Below, piece after piece: positions 1-8,855 of a stretch of 32,465 nt of DNA. Origin of the DNA: an uncultured Clostridia bacterium (GTDB lineage: Bacteria > Bacillota > Clostridia > TANB77 > CAG-508); NCBI GenBank assembly GCA_947588945.1, contig CANPZY010000018.1:1-32465 (forward strand). The letters run 5' to 3'. Within the stretch, counting starts at the first letter, position 1. Every line of letters begins with the position of its first letter. The position numbers and the translations under genes are program-made. Under the pieces are notes generated by a model. It was given only the letters and a program-made list of their open reading frames with translations. It ran no database searches and was not told the DNA's origin.

Positions 1-24
1 ATATATTTCTTTGCATAAAAAAGT

Positions 25-63
25 AAAGTGCATAAGTTTTGGTACCTTTAACTTACACACTTT
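25..63 (-). terminator. Intrinsic terminator of the HEPN/MNT pair
   Basis: Two arms of 14 bases (25-38 and 50-63) pair with two mismatches around an 11-base loop. On the minus strand the hairpin is followed by six T residues (complement of 17-22). It lies about 40 bases past the stop of the MNT gene, where a terminator for this leftward pair is expected. Confidence 0.6.
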
Positions 64-102
64 ATTTTACACTATCAGAATATAAAAATTCGACTATATT
101 TT

Positions 103-420
103 TTAAGCCACTTTTATTCCAGTATCAATTATTTCTTGAATAAAAGGATTTCCTTCTTCAAAATCTTTTACTTTTATTGGATGTGGCTCTATTCTTAAAT
201 CTATATTTTGTGTCAACATCATAAGTTCTACCATTAAATCAAAACTATTGTTATCACTATTAATAATGATAGCTACATCTATATCACTATCTTTGTGATT
301 AGTTCCTTTTGCATAAGAACCAAATATATACACTTCTTTAATATTATAATGTTTAGATACTTCTTTAATATATTCTTCTACATTTTTCAAAATATCTACA
401 TCAATATTTCCTTTAACCAT
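103..420 (-). CDS. MNT-domain minimal nucleotidyltransferase (HEPN/MNT pair)
   Basis: This 105-residue protein is a minimal nucleotidyltransferase of the DNA polymerase beta fold. The signature GSYAKGTNHKDSDIDVAII-like stretch carries GSYAKG, followed by the metal-binding SDIDV pair of aspartates, at about residues 34-51. Length and motif order match MntA-type antitoxins, which in studied systems modify a HEPN partner with AMP. The HEPN gene lies immediately upstream and overlaps this gene by 25 bases, so the two are translationally coupled. A terminator hairpin follows the stop. The domain call is firm; the antitoxin role is inferred from family and pairing. A housekeeping or phage-derived nucleotidyltransferase is less likely given the partner. 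Confidence 0.85.
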   Translation of the reverse strand: MVKGNIDVDILKNVEEYIKEVSKHYNIKEVYIFGSYAKGTNHKDSDIDVAIIINSDNNSFDLMVELMMLTQNIDLRIEPHPIKVKDFEEGNPFIQEIIDTGIKVA

Positions 421-791
421 AATCTAACCTCCTTTATATTTTGTATTTGTTCAGATGTATATTCTTTAGTACATCTTTCATAAAATTCATTTTTATAATC
501 TTCATATCTTGCGCTGATATTAAATGAATTACAAGTCATTAAAATTTTTGTTTTCCTTTCATCTACTTCAAGATTACATCTTTCTGCTAATATATTCAAA
601 TTATGTATTTTAGGTGGATATGGATTATCTTTGTTTATTTTAGCATATATTGCTTTTAGTAATTTTTCAATTACTAAATGTCCTATAAATAAAGCCCAAG
701 TATATTGCTCTGTTTCGTAATTTTTTTGCATTGATTCATAATCTCTATCAGAACTTTTAATCCAATAATTCATTAAATCTATATTATTCAT
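396..791 (-). CDS. HEPN-domain protein, partner of the MNT nucleotidyltransferase
   Basis: This all-helical protein of about 131 residues matches the HEPN family (PF05168-like). It has an N-terminal RDYESM-type helix, the central motif HLVIEKLLKAIYAK, then PPKIHNLNILAE and a C-terminal helix with ARYEDYK. Many HEPN proteins in such pairs are RNases using an R-x4-6-H motif. I see no such motif here: the RYEDYKNEFYER stretch has no histidine, so this subfamily or copy may lack RNase activity. An open TTG start exists at 809. I prefer the ATG at 791, because an extended -10 promoter at 812-820 would start transcription around 805, leaving a short leader for the ATG only. It is the first gene of the pair. 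Confidence 0.8.
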   Translation of the reverse strand: MNNIDLMNYWIKSSDRDYESMQKNYETEQYTWALFIGHLVIEKLLKAIYAKINKDNPYPPKIHNLNILAERCNLEVDERKTKILMTCNSFNISARYEDYKNEFYERCTKEYTSEQIQNIKEVRLWLKEILM

Positions 792-811
792 AAAATTTCT
801 CACTTTCAATT

Positions 812-820
812 ATTATATCA
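812..820 (-). promoter_or_regulatory. Extended -10 promoter of the HEPN/MNT pair
   Basis: On the minus strand the sequence reads TGATATAAT, an extended -10 (TGn plus TATAAT). The -35 region is weak (TGTTAA at 17-base spacing). The predicted start of transcription falls about 14 bases before the ATG at 791. Confidence 0.5.
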
Positions 821-876
821 TTAAAATTAACTTTTTAACACACTTTATGCAATTTTATATAAGTTTTTATTCTTTT

Positions 877-913
877 CTTAGGTTTCAATATTTTTAAGCG
901 CTAATATATTTTT
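877..913. repeat. 37-bp dispersed repeat, copy 1
   Basis: These 37 bases match 32416-32452 with two substitutions, in the same orientation. This copy sits upstream of the leftward HEPN/MNT pair; the other sits upstream of the leftward serine recombinase. The rest of the gap from 821 to 985 is AT-rich with no coding signal that I can see. Confidence 0.6.
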
Positions 914-985
914 TTATTCGATTTTAACTATTATTAGTTTACTATATCTCAATTTTTTATGCAACACTAATAAGCTAAATTTTAC

Positions 986-1438
986 TTATTTTGACATCGT
1001 AAGATTACAAAGTAAATTGCCAAAAAGTATTCCTATAAATGATAAAATATTTGTTACTTTCTCTGCTATTGCTTGTCTCTTAAATAATTTATATTTTATT
1101 TGGTCTGCCAAAACATCATGTGACCATGGTAATTTGGCAGACAATGTCTGCAATATTTCCATATCAGGATATTCTTTATAAAAATTTCGCATATTTCTTA
1201 AATTTCTACTTGAAAATCCTTGAATGTCTGGAAACTCTCTTTTTAAATCTATTGATAAATTATCAATAAACTTATTTCCCCAATCTGTATTATCTAATAT
1301 TATTTTTCCTATATTCCAATACATATATATCATTTCTGTATTTACTGCTTGCATTGCTTTATATTGTGATTTTAATATTTCTTGTTTTATATTTTCAAAA
1401 ATTTCTTTGTATCTGCTTATATCTATTTCATTTTCCAT
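986..1438 (-). pseudogene. Truncated DUF1016/YhcG-type gene
   Basis: The first 115 or so residues match the N-terminal domain of the DUF1016 (YhcG) family: an initial helix, AMQAVNTEMIYMYWNIGK, then FSSRNLRNMRNFYKEYP and LSAKLPWSH. Family members usually run to about 330-350 residues and carry a C-terminal PD-(D/E)XK nuclease domain. Here only about 35 residues follow LPWSH, and no nuclease motif is present. A short piece, FKRQAIAEKV, may derive from the C-terminal part, suggesting an internal deletion; this is a guess. The start is an ATG with an AGAAGG-type ribosome site. The gene lies in a stretch of mobile-element debris behind an unusual palindrome (1454-1482), part of which recurs inside the gene. 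Confidence 0.7.
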
Positions 1439-1453
1439 TTTTTACCTTCTTTC

Positions 1454-1482
1454 TAATTTGGCAGACACTGTCTGCCAAATTA
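1454..1482. promoter_or_regulatory. 29-bp palindrome before the DUF1016 remnant
   Basis: Two perfect 14-base arms (TAATTTGGCAGACA and its complement) flank one central base, starting 16 bases before the start codon. It could be an operator or an mRNA hairpin near the ribosome site. Its first 22 bases match 1130-1151, inside the coding sequence, with one mismatch, so it may instead be a duplicated piece of the gene. Confidence 0.6.
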
Positions 1483-1556
1483 AATAATATTACTACTGAA
1501 AGCATTATATCATTTATTTTATAAAATTTCATTAAAAATTCCAAAGAAATTTTACT

Positions 1557-1787
1557 TTATTTGTAAATTATTTCATTGCATACAATTTTTTCTGCACATT
1601 GCTTTATGCAATTCATTTTACCAACCCATTCCATTTGATTATTAGCTTTTAATTTTTCATCAACTTTTTCTGTTCTTATTGTTTTTGGTAATACTATGTT
1701 TGGTAAATAGTAATCTCCAACTAACCTATATTCTACTCCTGTTTTTTTATTTGTTATTAATTTGTAATAATTTATTTTTAGAAAAAT
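1557..1787 (-). pseudogene. TnpV remnant (transposon-encoded protein)
   Basis: The minus strand holds an open frame of about 76 codons, from an upstream stop (1788-1790) to a TAA at 1557-1559, with no ATG at its beginning. It encodes GVEYRLVGDYYLPNIVLPK and then NQMEWVGKMN, CAEKIV and NEIIYK. These are the conserved N-terminal and C-terminal blocks of TnpV, the small accessory protein of Tn4451-type and related conjugative elements. Intact TnpV is roughly 110-130 residues, so the middle is deleted. I infer a decayed element end. No recombinase or other element gene is seen beside it. Confidence 0.6.
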
Positions 1788-1895
1788 CTAGTTTTAACAC
1801 TATATTTATGATAAATTTTAATTATAATATTTTTTATTAAGTTTTCTAATTAATAATTTTTATATTAGTATGTCGAAAATGTCAGACAATTTTTC

Positions 1896-1925
1896 TTGAC
1901 ATTTGTTATATTTTGGTATTATAAT
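1896..1925 (+). promoter_or_regulatory. Consensus sigma-A promoter before the BofC-like gene
   Basis: TTGACA (1896-1901) and TATAAT (1920-1925) are both perfect, separated by 18 bases. Upstream at 1871-1877 is TGTCGAA, which fits the Spo0A-box core TGNCGAA. AATGTCA and TGACATT form an inverted repeat across the -35. The downstream units are a 29-codon ORF and then the BofC-like gene. The regulator assignment is speculative. Confidence 0.65.
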
Positions 1926-1997
1926 CTGCTTAAGATTTTTTTCAAAAATTTTATTTCTTAAAAAATCCCAATATAAAAAATTAGACAGAAAGGAAAG

Positions 1998-2087
1998 ATG
2001 CCTATGACAAATGAAAACAAAAGAGAAAAGGCAATAAAACTATATGGATATAAAATTTCCTCATTTACTTTTAATACTTATGAATAA
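1998..2087 (+). CDS. Possible 29-residue small protein
   Basis: An ATG follows an AGAAAGGAAAG ribosome site at good spacing and opens 29 codons to a TAA. The predicted peptide begins MPMTNENKREKAIKLYGYK; it is basic at the start and aromatic at the end, with no family I recognise. A perfect-consensus promoter lies 72 bases upstream and the BofC-like gene begins 41 bases after the stop, so it would be the first reading frame on that transcript. It could be a real small protein, a leader peptide, or the remnant of a larger gene. Confidence 0.35.
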   Translation: MPMTNENKREKAIKLYGYKISSFTFNTYE

Positions 2088-2128
2088 TTAGAATATTTTG
2101 GGAAATAATCCTACTAAGAGGTGAATAA

Positions 2129-2707
2129 ATGAGAAAATCAATCTTAGTAGGATATATTTTTGTAGCTATAATATTCGGCATTACTACTGGAATTATAGTG
2201 CATATTTGCAGTGACAGTGCACTTGAACAAGCCACTCTAAAAGAAGTTGAAAATGCAAATAAACTAAAAGAAAGGCAGCAAAATATAATTCAAGCAGTAA
2301 GTACAGAAATAAAAACTACTCCTAATACTAAAATTATATATGAAACTTTATATAATCAATGCAATGATGTTGAAACTTATGAAGAAAATATAAAAAACGA
2401 AGATGTAAATAAAGATGAAAATTATTTTAAAAATAAATATTCAGATTGGAATGTAAGTGAATTTTTAGAAAATCGAGTTAAACTATCAAAAGAAATTGAT
2501 GGAATTTGTGACAAACATTATGTTATAAAAGAAAAAGATGGTTATATTGCGGTTTTTACTTTAGATTCTGATGGTAATGAGAATTTAAAAGAAGTTACAG
2601 ATATTGTTACACAATACTTGACTGAAGATGATTTAATGCTTCTAAAAAATGGTATTAAAGTTAATGGAGATAATGAACTCATAAGAGCTTTAAGTGATTA
2701 TGAGTAA
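2129..2707 (+). CDS. Membrane-anchored protein with BofC-like C-terminal domain
   Basis: The 192-residue protein has one N-terminal transmembrane helix (about residues 6-26), a charged linker to about residue 120, and a C-terminal block with HYVIKEKDGYIAVF, then LKEVTDIVTQYLTEDDLMLL and a final ALSDYE. That block resembles the C-terminal domain of BofC, the forespore protein that restrains SpoIVB in Bacillus. The linker is longer and unlike BofC, so this is a domain match rather than an ortholog call. The start has an AGAGGTG ribosome site five bases upstream. With one N-terminal helix the C-terminal domain should face outside the membrane. A sporulation role fits the presence of spoIIE in this window but is not shown. 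Confidence 0.55.
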   Translation: MRKSILVGYIFVAIIFGITTGIIVHICSDSALEQATLKEVENANKLKERQQNIIQAVSTEIKTTPNTKIIYETLYNQCNDVETYEENIKNEDVNKDENYFKNKYSDWNVSEFLENRVKLSKEIDGICDKHYVIKEKDGYIAVFTLDSDGNENLKEVTDIVTQYLTEDDLMLLKNGIKVNGDNELIRALSDYE

Positions 2708-2762
2708 AATTTTTTATTTGTTGTTTTTTTTACATCTTTATGATATAAAATAATAATTAAAG

Positions 2763-2827
2763 CAATATATTAATTAAAAAATATATTGAAATTACTCATT
2801 GTATTATATTAACACAATTAGTATTAT
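2763..2827 (+). promoter_or_regulatory. Hairpin and candidate promoter between the BofC-like and ParB-like genes
   Basis: An AT-only inverted repeat with 9-base arms (2763-2771, 2780-2788) may be a weak terminator of the upstream gene. It is followed by TTGTAT (2799-2804) and TATTAT (2822-2827) at 17-base spacing, a plausible sigma-A promoter ending about 40 bases before the next start codon. In DNA this AT-rich the promoter call is tentative. Confidence 0.35.
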
Positions 2828-2867
2828 ATGATTTTTGATATTTAAATAATTTTAGAAAAGGTAAAAT

Positions 2868-4475
2868 ATGATAGTAATATCTAATAAAAAGAAAAAATTT
2901 CTTGAAAGTTTAGGTTTAGATATAAATAATCTACCTCCAGAATTTGAAAAATATAGTCATACAATGGAAGAAATTTTTTCAGAAGAAGAAATAGAATTTA
3001 TAATATATGAAAATTTAACAGAAAAAAATTTCAAAAAATTTTCACTAAAAAATTTAGTAGGAACAACACATCCATCTTATTGTAATAAAACTTGGCTTGA
3101 AGCCTTTTTATCTAGTAAAAGAGGCGATAATGCAGTTGATGAATATTTCAATAACCCAGAATATTATTCTCATGATTTAAAGCAATTAGATCAATCTAAC
3201 TTAAAACATGATACACCTATAGAATTATATGAAAGTAATAATAAATTTTTTATAAATGGTGGAAATAATAGATTGTCTTTAATAATGATGAAATATTTAT
3301 CCGAATTATCAAATGCGTCAACTGATGAAGAAAGAGTAAAAATAGATGAAGAATATACTTTTGTAGCTAAAGTTCAGGCAACACCTAAAGACAAGGACAT
3401 AATGTATATGTTAAATATGATAAGAGAAAATTATGGTCAATACTCATACATAAGTAAGCTTTCAGCTGACGAACAAAGTTGTGAATATGCTATACATGTA
3501 TATAATAATATTATTAAAATAAACAATAAAGAAGAATTAAAACAAGCACTAAAAAATTCATATCATTTAAATAAGGTAGACAGCTTAAATAAATTAAAAG
3601 ACCATATTGTGCATTTAATTCAAGATGAAATTATATATAGTATGAGAAAAGATCAAAATAGAAGTAGAATATTAAATGAAGTATTTCCTAATTTACAACA
3701 GTTTAAAGAAAGTTTTTCAGCATTAAAACATTATGGAATAGAAAACAAGCTATATGAAGGAATTGATTTACAAAACATTAATTTTTCCCAATTATCTGAT
3801 AAAGCAATAAAATTAGCTGAAATTGAAAAAACTCGAAAAACAAAAGAACAAAATAGACATGCAGAAGAAGAAACAATTAAAAAAGATTCAACAATTCGTT
3901 CTAACCACGAAAATGGAATACATAGTAAAATAGATATGACGTCTGAATTAAAAAGAGGAAATATAGAAAATAAAACACAAATTATACCAAGCAATATTGA
4001 AAAATTATACTACGAATTAAAAAATGAAGAACTAAAATTTCGTAGAATTGCAAAACAATTAGGTTTAGACTATTTATTAACTTCAACAGATGATGATAGT
4101 ATATATTCAAATATAAATGATATAAAAAATAATATGCAACAAATAAGTGAAAAATTTCAACAAATTGATAATCCAGAGGAATTAGATAAAGTTAGTGAAA
4201 TATTAAAAGAATTAGAAAATTTATCTCAAAACAGAACAATAAAAACTGAGTATACTATCGAATTAAAAGAAAAATTTGAAAAAAGCTTTGATTCTAAAAT
4301 ATATAACTTAATAAAAGACTCAAAATTATCTCGACTTAAACAAGAAAGAACACAAATCGAAAGTGAAAAAATTTCATTGATTGGAAAAATGTTAGGAAAA
4401 TCAAAACTAAAACAGGCAAAATTAACTAATATTAATTTAAAAATACAACTTCTCAACTCAGAAATACGGAAATGA
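2868..4475 (+). CDS. ParB/Srx-like domain and coiled-coil protein, N-terminal 535 residues
   Basis: I do not recognise this protein as a named family. Residues about 115-145 read PIELYESNNKFFINGGNNR followed by LSLIMMKYL. This is the pattern of a ParB/sulfiredoxin-like fold, in which a strand is followed by a GxxxR-type loop and a helix. Residues 150-300 are mostly helical. From about residue 310 the sequence is charged and heptad-like (KTRKTKEQNRHAEEE, then later helices to the end), suggesting long coiled coils. The frame stops at a TGA (4473-4475), but the +1 frame continues at once with protein-like sequence to 4938, so the true gene is probably about 690 residues and frameshifted here. 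It may bind nucleic acid or nucleotide; no catalytic residue can be assigned. Confidence 0.6.
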   Translation: MIVISNKKKKFLESLGLDINNLPPEFEKYSHTMEEIFSEEEIEFIIYENLTEKNFKKFSLKNLVGTTHPSYCNKTWLEAFLSSKRGDNAVDEYFNNPEYYSHDLKQLDQSNLKHDTPIELYESNNKFFINGGNNRLSLIMMKYLSELSNASTDEERVKIDEEYTFVAKVQATPKDKDIMYMLNMIRENYGQYSYISKLSADEQSCEYAIHVYNNIIKINNKEELKQALKNSYHLNKVDSLNKLKDHIVHLIQDEIIYSMRKDQNRSRILNEVFPNLQQFKESFSALKHYGIENKLYEGIDLQNINFSQLSDKAIKLAEIEKTRKTKEQNRHAEEETIKKDSTIRSNHENGIHSKIDMTSELKRGNIENKTQIIPSNIEKLYYELKNEELKFRRIAKQLGLDYLLTSTDDDSIYSNINDIKNNMQQISEKFQQIDNPEELDKVSEILKELENLSQNRTIKTEYTIELKEKFEKSFDSKIYNLIKDSKLSRLKQERTQIESEKISLIGKMLGKSKLKQAKLTNINLKIQLLNSEIRK

Positions 4476-4938
4476 AAAATATGAGTACAGTTTAGAAGAT
4501 AGTTTGTCAGATTTATATGCATATTCTCAATGTGAATTAAATGGAAAATTTACGACAGAGATGCAACAACTTTTAAACGTAATAATCAAAGATTCACAAT
4601 TAATTACAATGATAGATCAACAAAAATTAAGACAACTAATTAATAGCAAGGTAAACAGCAGACAAAATGAAACACAATTAGTACTTTTAGATAATAATAA
4701 AAAAATAAATAATAAACATAGAACTAATATATTGCAAATACAAAATAATGAATTAAACAGACAAATACAAAATAATCGTTCAATAGCAATTACAAAAAAA
4801 AATAATTTTTCTTATGTTTCAATTAATCAAAATAGTGCATTAAATAAATTTCAGAGTATTGTAAAAGAGATAAATTTATCTACTAAAATAAATGAAACAA
4901 ATCAACAACAAAAAGAAGATCAGGAAAATAATATATAA
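4474..4938 (+). pseudogene. C-terminal part of the ParB/Srx-like protein in the +1 frame
   Basis: From 4441 a frame shifted by +1 is open through EKYEYSLEDSLSDLYAYSQ to a TAA at 4936-4938, about 154 codons from 4474. The first start-like codon is a TTG at 4504 without a ribosome site. Reading frame, composition (rich in N, Q, I, K) and character continue those of the preceding ORF, and the two frames overlap only between 4441 and 4475. The simplest reading is one gene with an extra base near the TGA. A programmed +1 slip at AAA-TGA is conceivable but has no supporting Shine-Dalgarno-like stimulator that I can see. It could also be a separate gene with a TTG start. Confidence 0.5.
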
Positions 4939-4942
4939 ATAA

Positions 4943-4970
4943 TAGTACTGACTAGAATTAGTCAGTACTA
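4943..4970. terminator. Bidirectional terminator between converging genes
   Basis: A perfect 12-base stem (4943-4954 with 4959-4970) closes a GAAT loop and is followed on the plus strand by TGTTTTT. It lies between the stop of the ParB-like gene and the stop of rpoC, which converge here, so it can serve both. The U-tract is better on the plus strand. Confidence 0.8.
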
Positions 4971-4979
4971 TGTTTTTAC

Positions 4980-7900
4980 TTATACATTTGCTACGTTAGC
5001 ATTTTCTTTTTGGCTTGGAGCATCTGCTCCTGATTCTACTTCTTCAGTATTAATATGTGTGTCTTGATATCTTTGCATACCAGTTCCTGATGGTATTAAC
5101 TTACCAATGATAACATTTTCTTTTAATCCAATTAAGTTATCAACTTTACCTTTAATTGCGGCTTCTGTTAATACTTTTGTAGTTTCTTGGAATGAAGCTG
5201 CTGATAAGAAACTTTCAGTTGCAAGAGATGCCTTTGTAATTCCTAGTAAAATTCTCTTTCCTTTTGCTGGTTTCTTTCCTTCTGCTTCTAATTTACTATT
5301 GATTTCATCTAATTCATTAATATCTATTAAAGAACCTGGAAGTAAATTACTGTCACCAATGTCTTCTACTCTTACTCTCTTAAGCATTTGTCTTGCAATT
5401 ACTTCTATGTGTTTATCATTAATATCAACACCTTGGTTTCTATATACTTTCTGAATTTCTTGTACAAGATATTCATGAACTCCATCTGGTCCTTTTATTG
5501 CTAAAATTTCGTTAGGATTTATTGAACCTTCTGTTATTGGATCTCCAACTTCTAGTTCATCTCCATCAAATACGCATAGTTTTGCACCAAATGGTATAGA
5601 ATATGTTTTACTATTATCTTTAGATGTAACAGTAACTTGTTTTTTCTTCTTTTCTTCTGTAATTTTTACTTTTCCTGCTATTTCTGTGATTATAGCTAAT
5701 CCTTTTGGTTTACGAGCTTCGAATAGCTCCTCAACTCTAGGCAAACCTTGTGTAATATCTGCAACACCAGCAACACCACCAGAGTGTATTGTTCTCATTG
5801 TAAGCTGTGTACCTGGCTCACCAATTGATTGTGCTGCTATTGTTCCTATTGACTCACCAATATTTACTCTTTCTCTTGTTGCCATACTCATTCCATAGCA
5901 TTTTGTACATATACCATGTTTTGTCTTACAATTTAATGGTGAACGAACTTTTACTTTTTCTATTCCTAAGTCAACAATTTCATCTGCCATTTTTTCAGAA
6001 ATCATTGTATTTGTATCACAGATTAATTCACCTGTTTTAGGATTCTTTATATCATTTAATGGATATCTTCCTATTAATCTTTCTTGTAATTTTTCAATTA
6101 CTTGATTTCCATCTTTTATTGTATAAACTTCTAATCCTTCATTTGTTCCACAATCGTCTTCTCTTATGATTATATCTTGTGAAACATCAACTAATCTTCT
6201 TGTTAAATATCCTGAGTCAGCTGTTCTTAAAGCTGTATCAGAAAGTCCTTTACGAGCACCATGTGCTGAAATAAAGTATTCTAATGAATCTAGACCCTCT
6301 CTGAATGAAGATTTAATAGGAATTTCTACAGTTTTACCTGTTGTACTAGCCATAAGTCCACGCATACCTGCTACTTGTCTTAATTGGCTTATGTTACCAC
6401 GAGCTCCAGATTTTGACATCATGAATATTGGGTTTAAATCATCAAAGTTTTTCTGCATTGAATCTGCTACTTCGTCTGTTGTCTTTTCCCAAATATTAAT
6501 TACGTTATTATAACGTTCATTTTCTGTTATAAGTCCACGAGCATATTGTTTTTCTATATTTTCAACTTGTTTTTCTCCTTCTTGTAGTAATCTTTTCTTT
6601 TCTTCTGGAACTTTAACGTCATCAATTGAAACTGTCATTCCTGCAGTCGTACAATATTTATAACCAGTTGATTTAATATAATCTAAAAGCTCTGCTGTTC
6701 TATCTAATCCATGCGTATAAATACATTTATCTATTATTTGTTTCAATTGCTTTTTAGCAACTGAAAAATTAATCTCTGGCTCAAATTTATTCTTTTTATT
6801 CTTTCTATCTACAAATCCTAAATCTTGTGGAATACCCTTATTATATATTATTCTTCCAACAGTTGTTTCTATAAATGCATGATCAAGTTCTTTTCCTTCT
6901 TCATCATATTCAGACATTCTTACTTTAATTTTTGCATGTACACCTAAGTCTCCATTTGCATAAGCCATCTCAGCTTCATCTGGAGAAGAGAAATAATTTC
7001 CAGCTCCTTTAGTTCCCTTCTTTGCAATTTCTTCCTCATTATCATTTGCATCTGCTTCAACATCCATTGTTAAGTAATATGCTCCTAAAATCATATCTTG
7101 AGATGGTTCAGTTATAGGTGCACCATCTGTTGGTTTTAGAAGGTTATTTGTTGATAACATCAAATATCTTGCTTCTGCTTGTGCTTCTGGTGATAATGGT
7201 AAGTGAATAGCCATCTGGTCTCCATCGAAGTCAGCATTAAATGCTGTACAAACTAATGGATGTAATTTTATAGCTCTACCCTCAACTAAAACTGGTTCAA
7301 ATGCTTGAATACCAAGTCTATGAAGTGTTGGAGCACGATTTAATAATACTGGATGGTCTTTAATAACATCTTCAAGTACTTCCCAAACAGCTGGATCTAA
7401 TCTTTCTACCATTCTTTTTGCATTTTTAATATTATGTGCTAAACCTCTTGAGACAAGTTCCTTCATTACAAATGGTTTAAATAGTTCTACAGCCATTTCT
7501 TTTGGAACACCACATTGATATATCTTAAGTTCTGGTCCTACAACGATAACAGAACGTCCAGAATAGTCAACACGTTTTCCAAGTAGGTTTTGACGGAATC
7601 TACCTTGTTTTCCTTTAAGCATATCTGATAATGATTTTAATGCTCTTCCTCCAGCACCTGTTACTGGTCTTCCACGTCTACCATTATCTATAAGAGCATC
7701 AACAGATTCTTGTAACATACGTTTTTCGTTTCTTACTATTATTTCTGGTGCTCCTAATTCTAATAATCTCTTTAATCTATTATTTCTGTTTATAACTCTT
7801 CTATAAAGGTCATTTAAGTCAGATGTTGCAAATCTACCACCATCTAATTGTACCATTGGTCTTAAATCAGGAGGGATAACGGGTATAACACTCATTATCA

Positions 7901-8579
7901 TCCACTCTGGTTTATTTCCAGAAGTTTTAAATGCTTCAATTGTGTCTAATCTTTTTATAAGTTTTGCTCTCTTTTGCTCACTAGCCTTTTCAAGCTCTTT
8001 AGTAAGTTTTTGTGCTAATTTGTCTACATCTATTTCTTCTAGTAATTTTTTCAATGCCTCTGCACCCATTTCAGCTTTAAAAGAACCTTCTCCATATTTT
8101 TCTTTAGCTTCATGATATTCTTTTTCATTTAATATTTGACCTTTTACAAGTCCACTTGTACCTTTATCTACAACAATATAAGATGCAAAATATACAACTT
8201 TTTCAACTGCCCTTGGTGAAATATCTAACATTAAAGCAATTCTGTTAGGTATTCCCTTGAAATACCAGATATGAGCAACTGGTGAAGCAAGCTCAATGTG
8301 TCCCATTCTTTCACGTCTAACCTTTGACTTTGTAACTTCAACACCACATCTATCACAAACAACACCTTTATATCTGATTCTTTTATATTTACCACAGTGG
8401 CATTCCCAATCTTTTATTGGTCCAAATATTCTTTCGCAAAATAAACCATCTTTTTCAGGTTTTAAAGTTCTATAATTGATAGTCTCAGGCTTTTTAACTT
8501 CACCTTTAGACCATTCTCTTATTCTTTCGTCAGATGCTAATCCAATTTGAATTTTGCTTAAAAATTCTAATTCATCCAC
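4980..8579 (-). CDS. rpoC: DNA-directed RNA polymerase subunit beta'
   Basis: This 1199-residue protein is the beta' subunit of RNA polymerase, which carries the active-site magnesium. The N-terminal zinc site is CHCG (Cys60, Cys62) with CDRC (Cys75, Cys78). [12 protein letters not shown], near the middle, holds the three metal-binding aspartates. [19 protein letters not shown] is the bridge-helix region, and a second zinc site follows ([14 protein letters not shown]). Length matches Firmicutes RpoC. Translation starts at a GTG after AGGGGGC. The gene follows rpoB, but the gap is 313 bases and full of palindromic repeats rather than the usual short spacer. No promoter is obvious in the gap, so it is probably cotranscribed with rpoB. 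Confidence 0.98.
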   Translation of the reverse strand: MDELEFLSKIQIGLASDERIREWSKGEVKKPETINYRTLKPEKDGLFCERIFGPIKDWECHCGKYKRIRYKGVVCDRCGVEVTKSKVRRERMGHIELASPVAHIWYFKGIPNRIALMLDISPRAVEKVVYFASYIVVDKGTSGLVKGQILNEKEYHEAKEKYGEGSFKAEMGAEALKKLLEEIDVDKLAQKLTKELEKASEQKRAKLIKRLDTIEAFKTSGNKPEWMIMSVIPVIPPDLRPMVQLDGGRFATSDLNDLYRRVINRNNRLKRLLELGAPEIIVRNEKRMLQESVDALIDNGRRGRPVTGAGGRALKSLSDMLKGKQGRFRQNLLGKRVDYSGRSVIVVGPELKIYQCGVPKEMAVELFKPFVMKELVSRGLAHNIKNAKRMVERLDPAVWEVLEDVIKDHPVLLNRAPTLHRLGIQAFEPVLVEGRAIKLHPLVCTAFNADFDGDQMAIHLPLSPEAQAEARYLMLSTNNLLKPTDGAPITEPSQDMILGAYYLTMDVEADANDNEEEIAKKGTKGAGNYFSSPDEAEMAYANGDLGVHAKIKVRMSEYDEEGKELDHAFIETTVGRIIYNKGIPQDLGFVDRKNKKNKFEPEINFSVAKKQLKQIIDKCIYTHGLDRTAELLDYIKSTGYKYCTTAGMTVSIDDVKVPEEKKRLLQEGEKQVENIEKQYARGLITENERYNNVINIWEKTTDEVADSMQKNFDDLNPIFMMSKSGARGNISQLRQVAGMRGLMASTTGKTVEIPIKSSFREGLDSLEYFISAHGARKGLSDTALRTADSGYLTRRLVDVSQDIIIREDDCGTNEGLEVYTIKDGNQVIEKLQERLIGRYPLNDIKNPKTGELICDTNTMISEKMADEIVDLGIEKVKVRSPLNCKTKHGICTKCYGMSMATRERVNIGESIGTIAAQSIGEPGTQLTMRTIHSGGVAGVADITQGLPRVEELFEARKPKGLAIITEIAGKVKITEEKKKKQVTVTSKDNSKTYSIPFGAKLCVFDGDELEVGDPITEGSINPNEILAIKGPDGVHEYLVQEIQKVYRNQGVDINDKHIEVIARQMLKRVRVEDIGDSNLLPGSLIDINELDEINSKLEAEGKKPAKGKRILLGITKASLATESFLSAASFQETTKVLTEAAIKGKVDNLIGLKENVIIGKLIPSGTGMQRYQDTHINTEEVESGADAPSQKENANVANV

Positions 8580-8715
8580 TTATTTTAAGCCCCCTATCAA
8601 AATATTTTTTGTTTCTTTATTAAGAATTATTAGATTTACAACGCTGAACAAATTATTATGTATCTAACTTTCCGTTAAGAAACTTATTCAATTAATTTTA
8701 TTTATCTTTTATTTA

Positions 8716-8834
8716 TGTAAAAATATAATAATTTGAAAGCATCGCGTAGCGCTCAAGCGAAGCGCGAATGGAGCGAAAATTGATTCATCAATTTTCTGCG
8801 ACAACAAGATGCGAAGAATTTATTATATTTTACA
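8716..8834. repeat. Composite palindromic element, full copy A
   Basis: The outer arms (8716-8743 and 8808-8834) pair, allowing two single-base bulges and an internal loop. Inside lie a GC-rich block (8739-8774) containing GCGCT-AGCGC pairing, a perfect 10-base hairpin with a two-base loop (8775-8796), and the sequence GCGACAACAAGATGCGAA. It is much richer in GC than its surroundings. The architecture recurs at 15757-15887. Part of the block is repeated exactly at 8856-8891. It lies in the rpoB-rpoC gap and is transcribed in any rpoBC message. I do not recognise the family. The remainder of the gap, 8580-8715, is AT-rich and holds nothing else I can identify. Confidence 0.75.
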
Positions 8835-8850
8835 GTAATACAATAAATTC
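8816..8850. other. Hairpin linking element copies A and B
   Basis: Arms 8816-8829 and 8837-8850 pair with 13 of 14 matches around a 7-base loop. The left arm overlaps the outer right arm of copy A, so this hairpin and the outer stem of copy A cannot both form. It could act as an alternative structure in the rpoBC transcript. Confidence 0.5.
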
Positions 8851-8855
8851 AAAAT

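Noticed and set aside
4504..4938. Separate small gene with TTG start after the ParB-like gene
   Set aside because: No ribosome site precedes the TTG, the frame is open upstream of it, and the sequence continues the character of the preceding protein. A frameshifted single gene is simpler, although not proven.
5107..6513. Several rightward ORFs inside rpoC
   Set aside because: They lie antisense to a fully conserved protein and their translations have no family features; they are shadows of rpoC.
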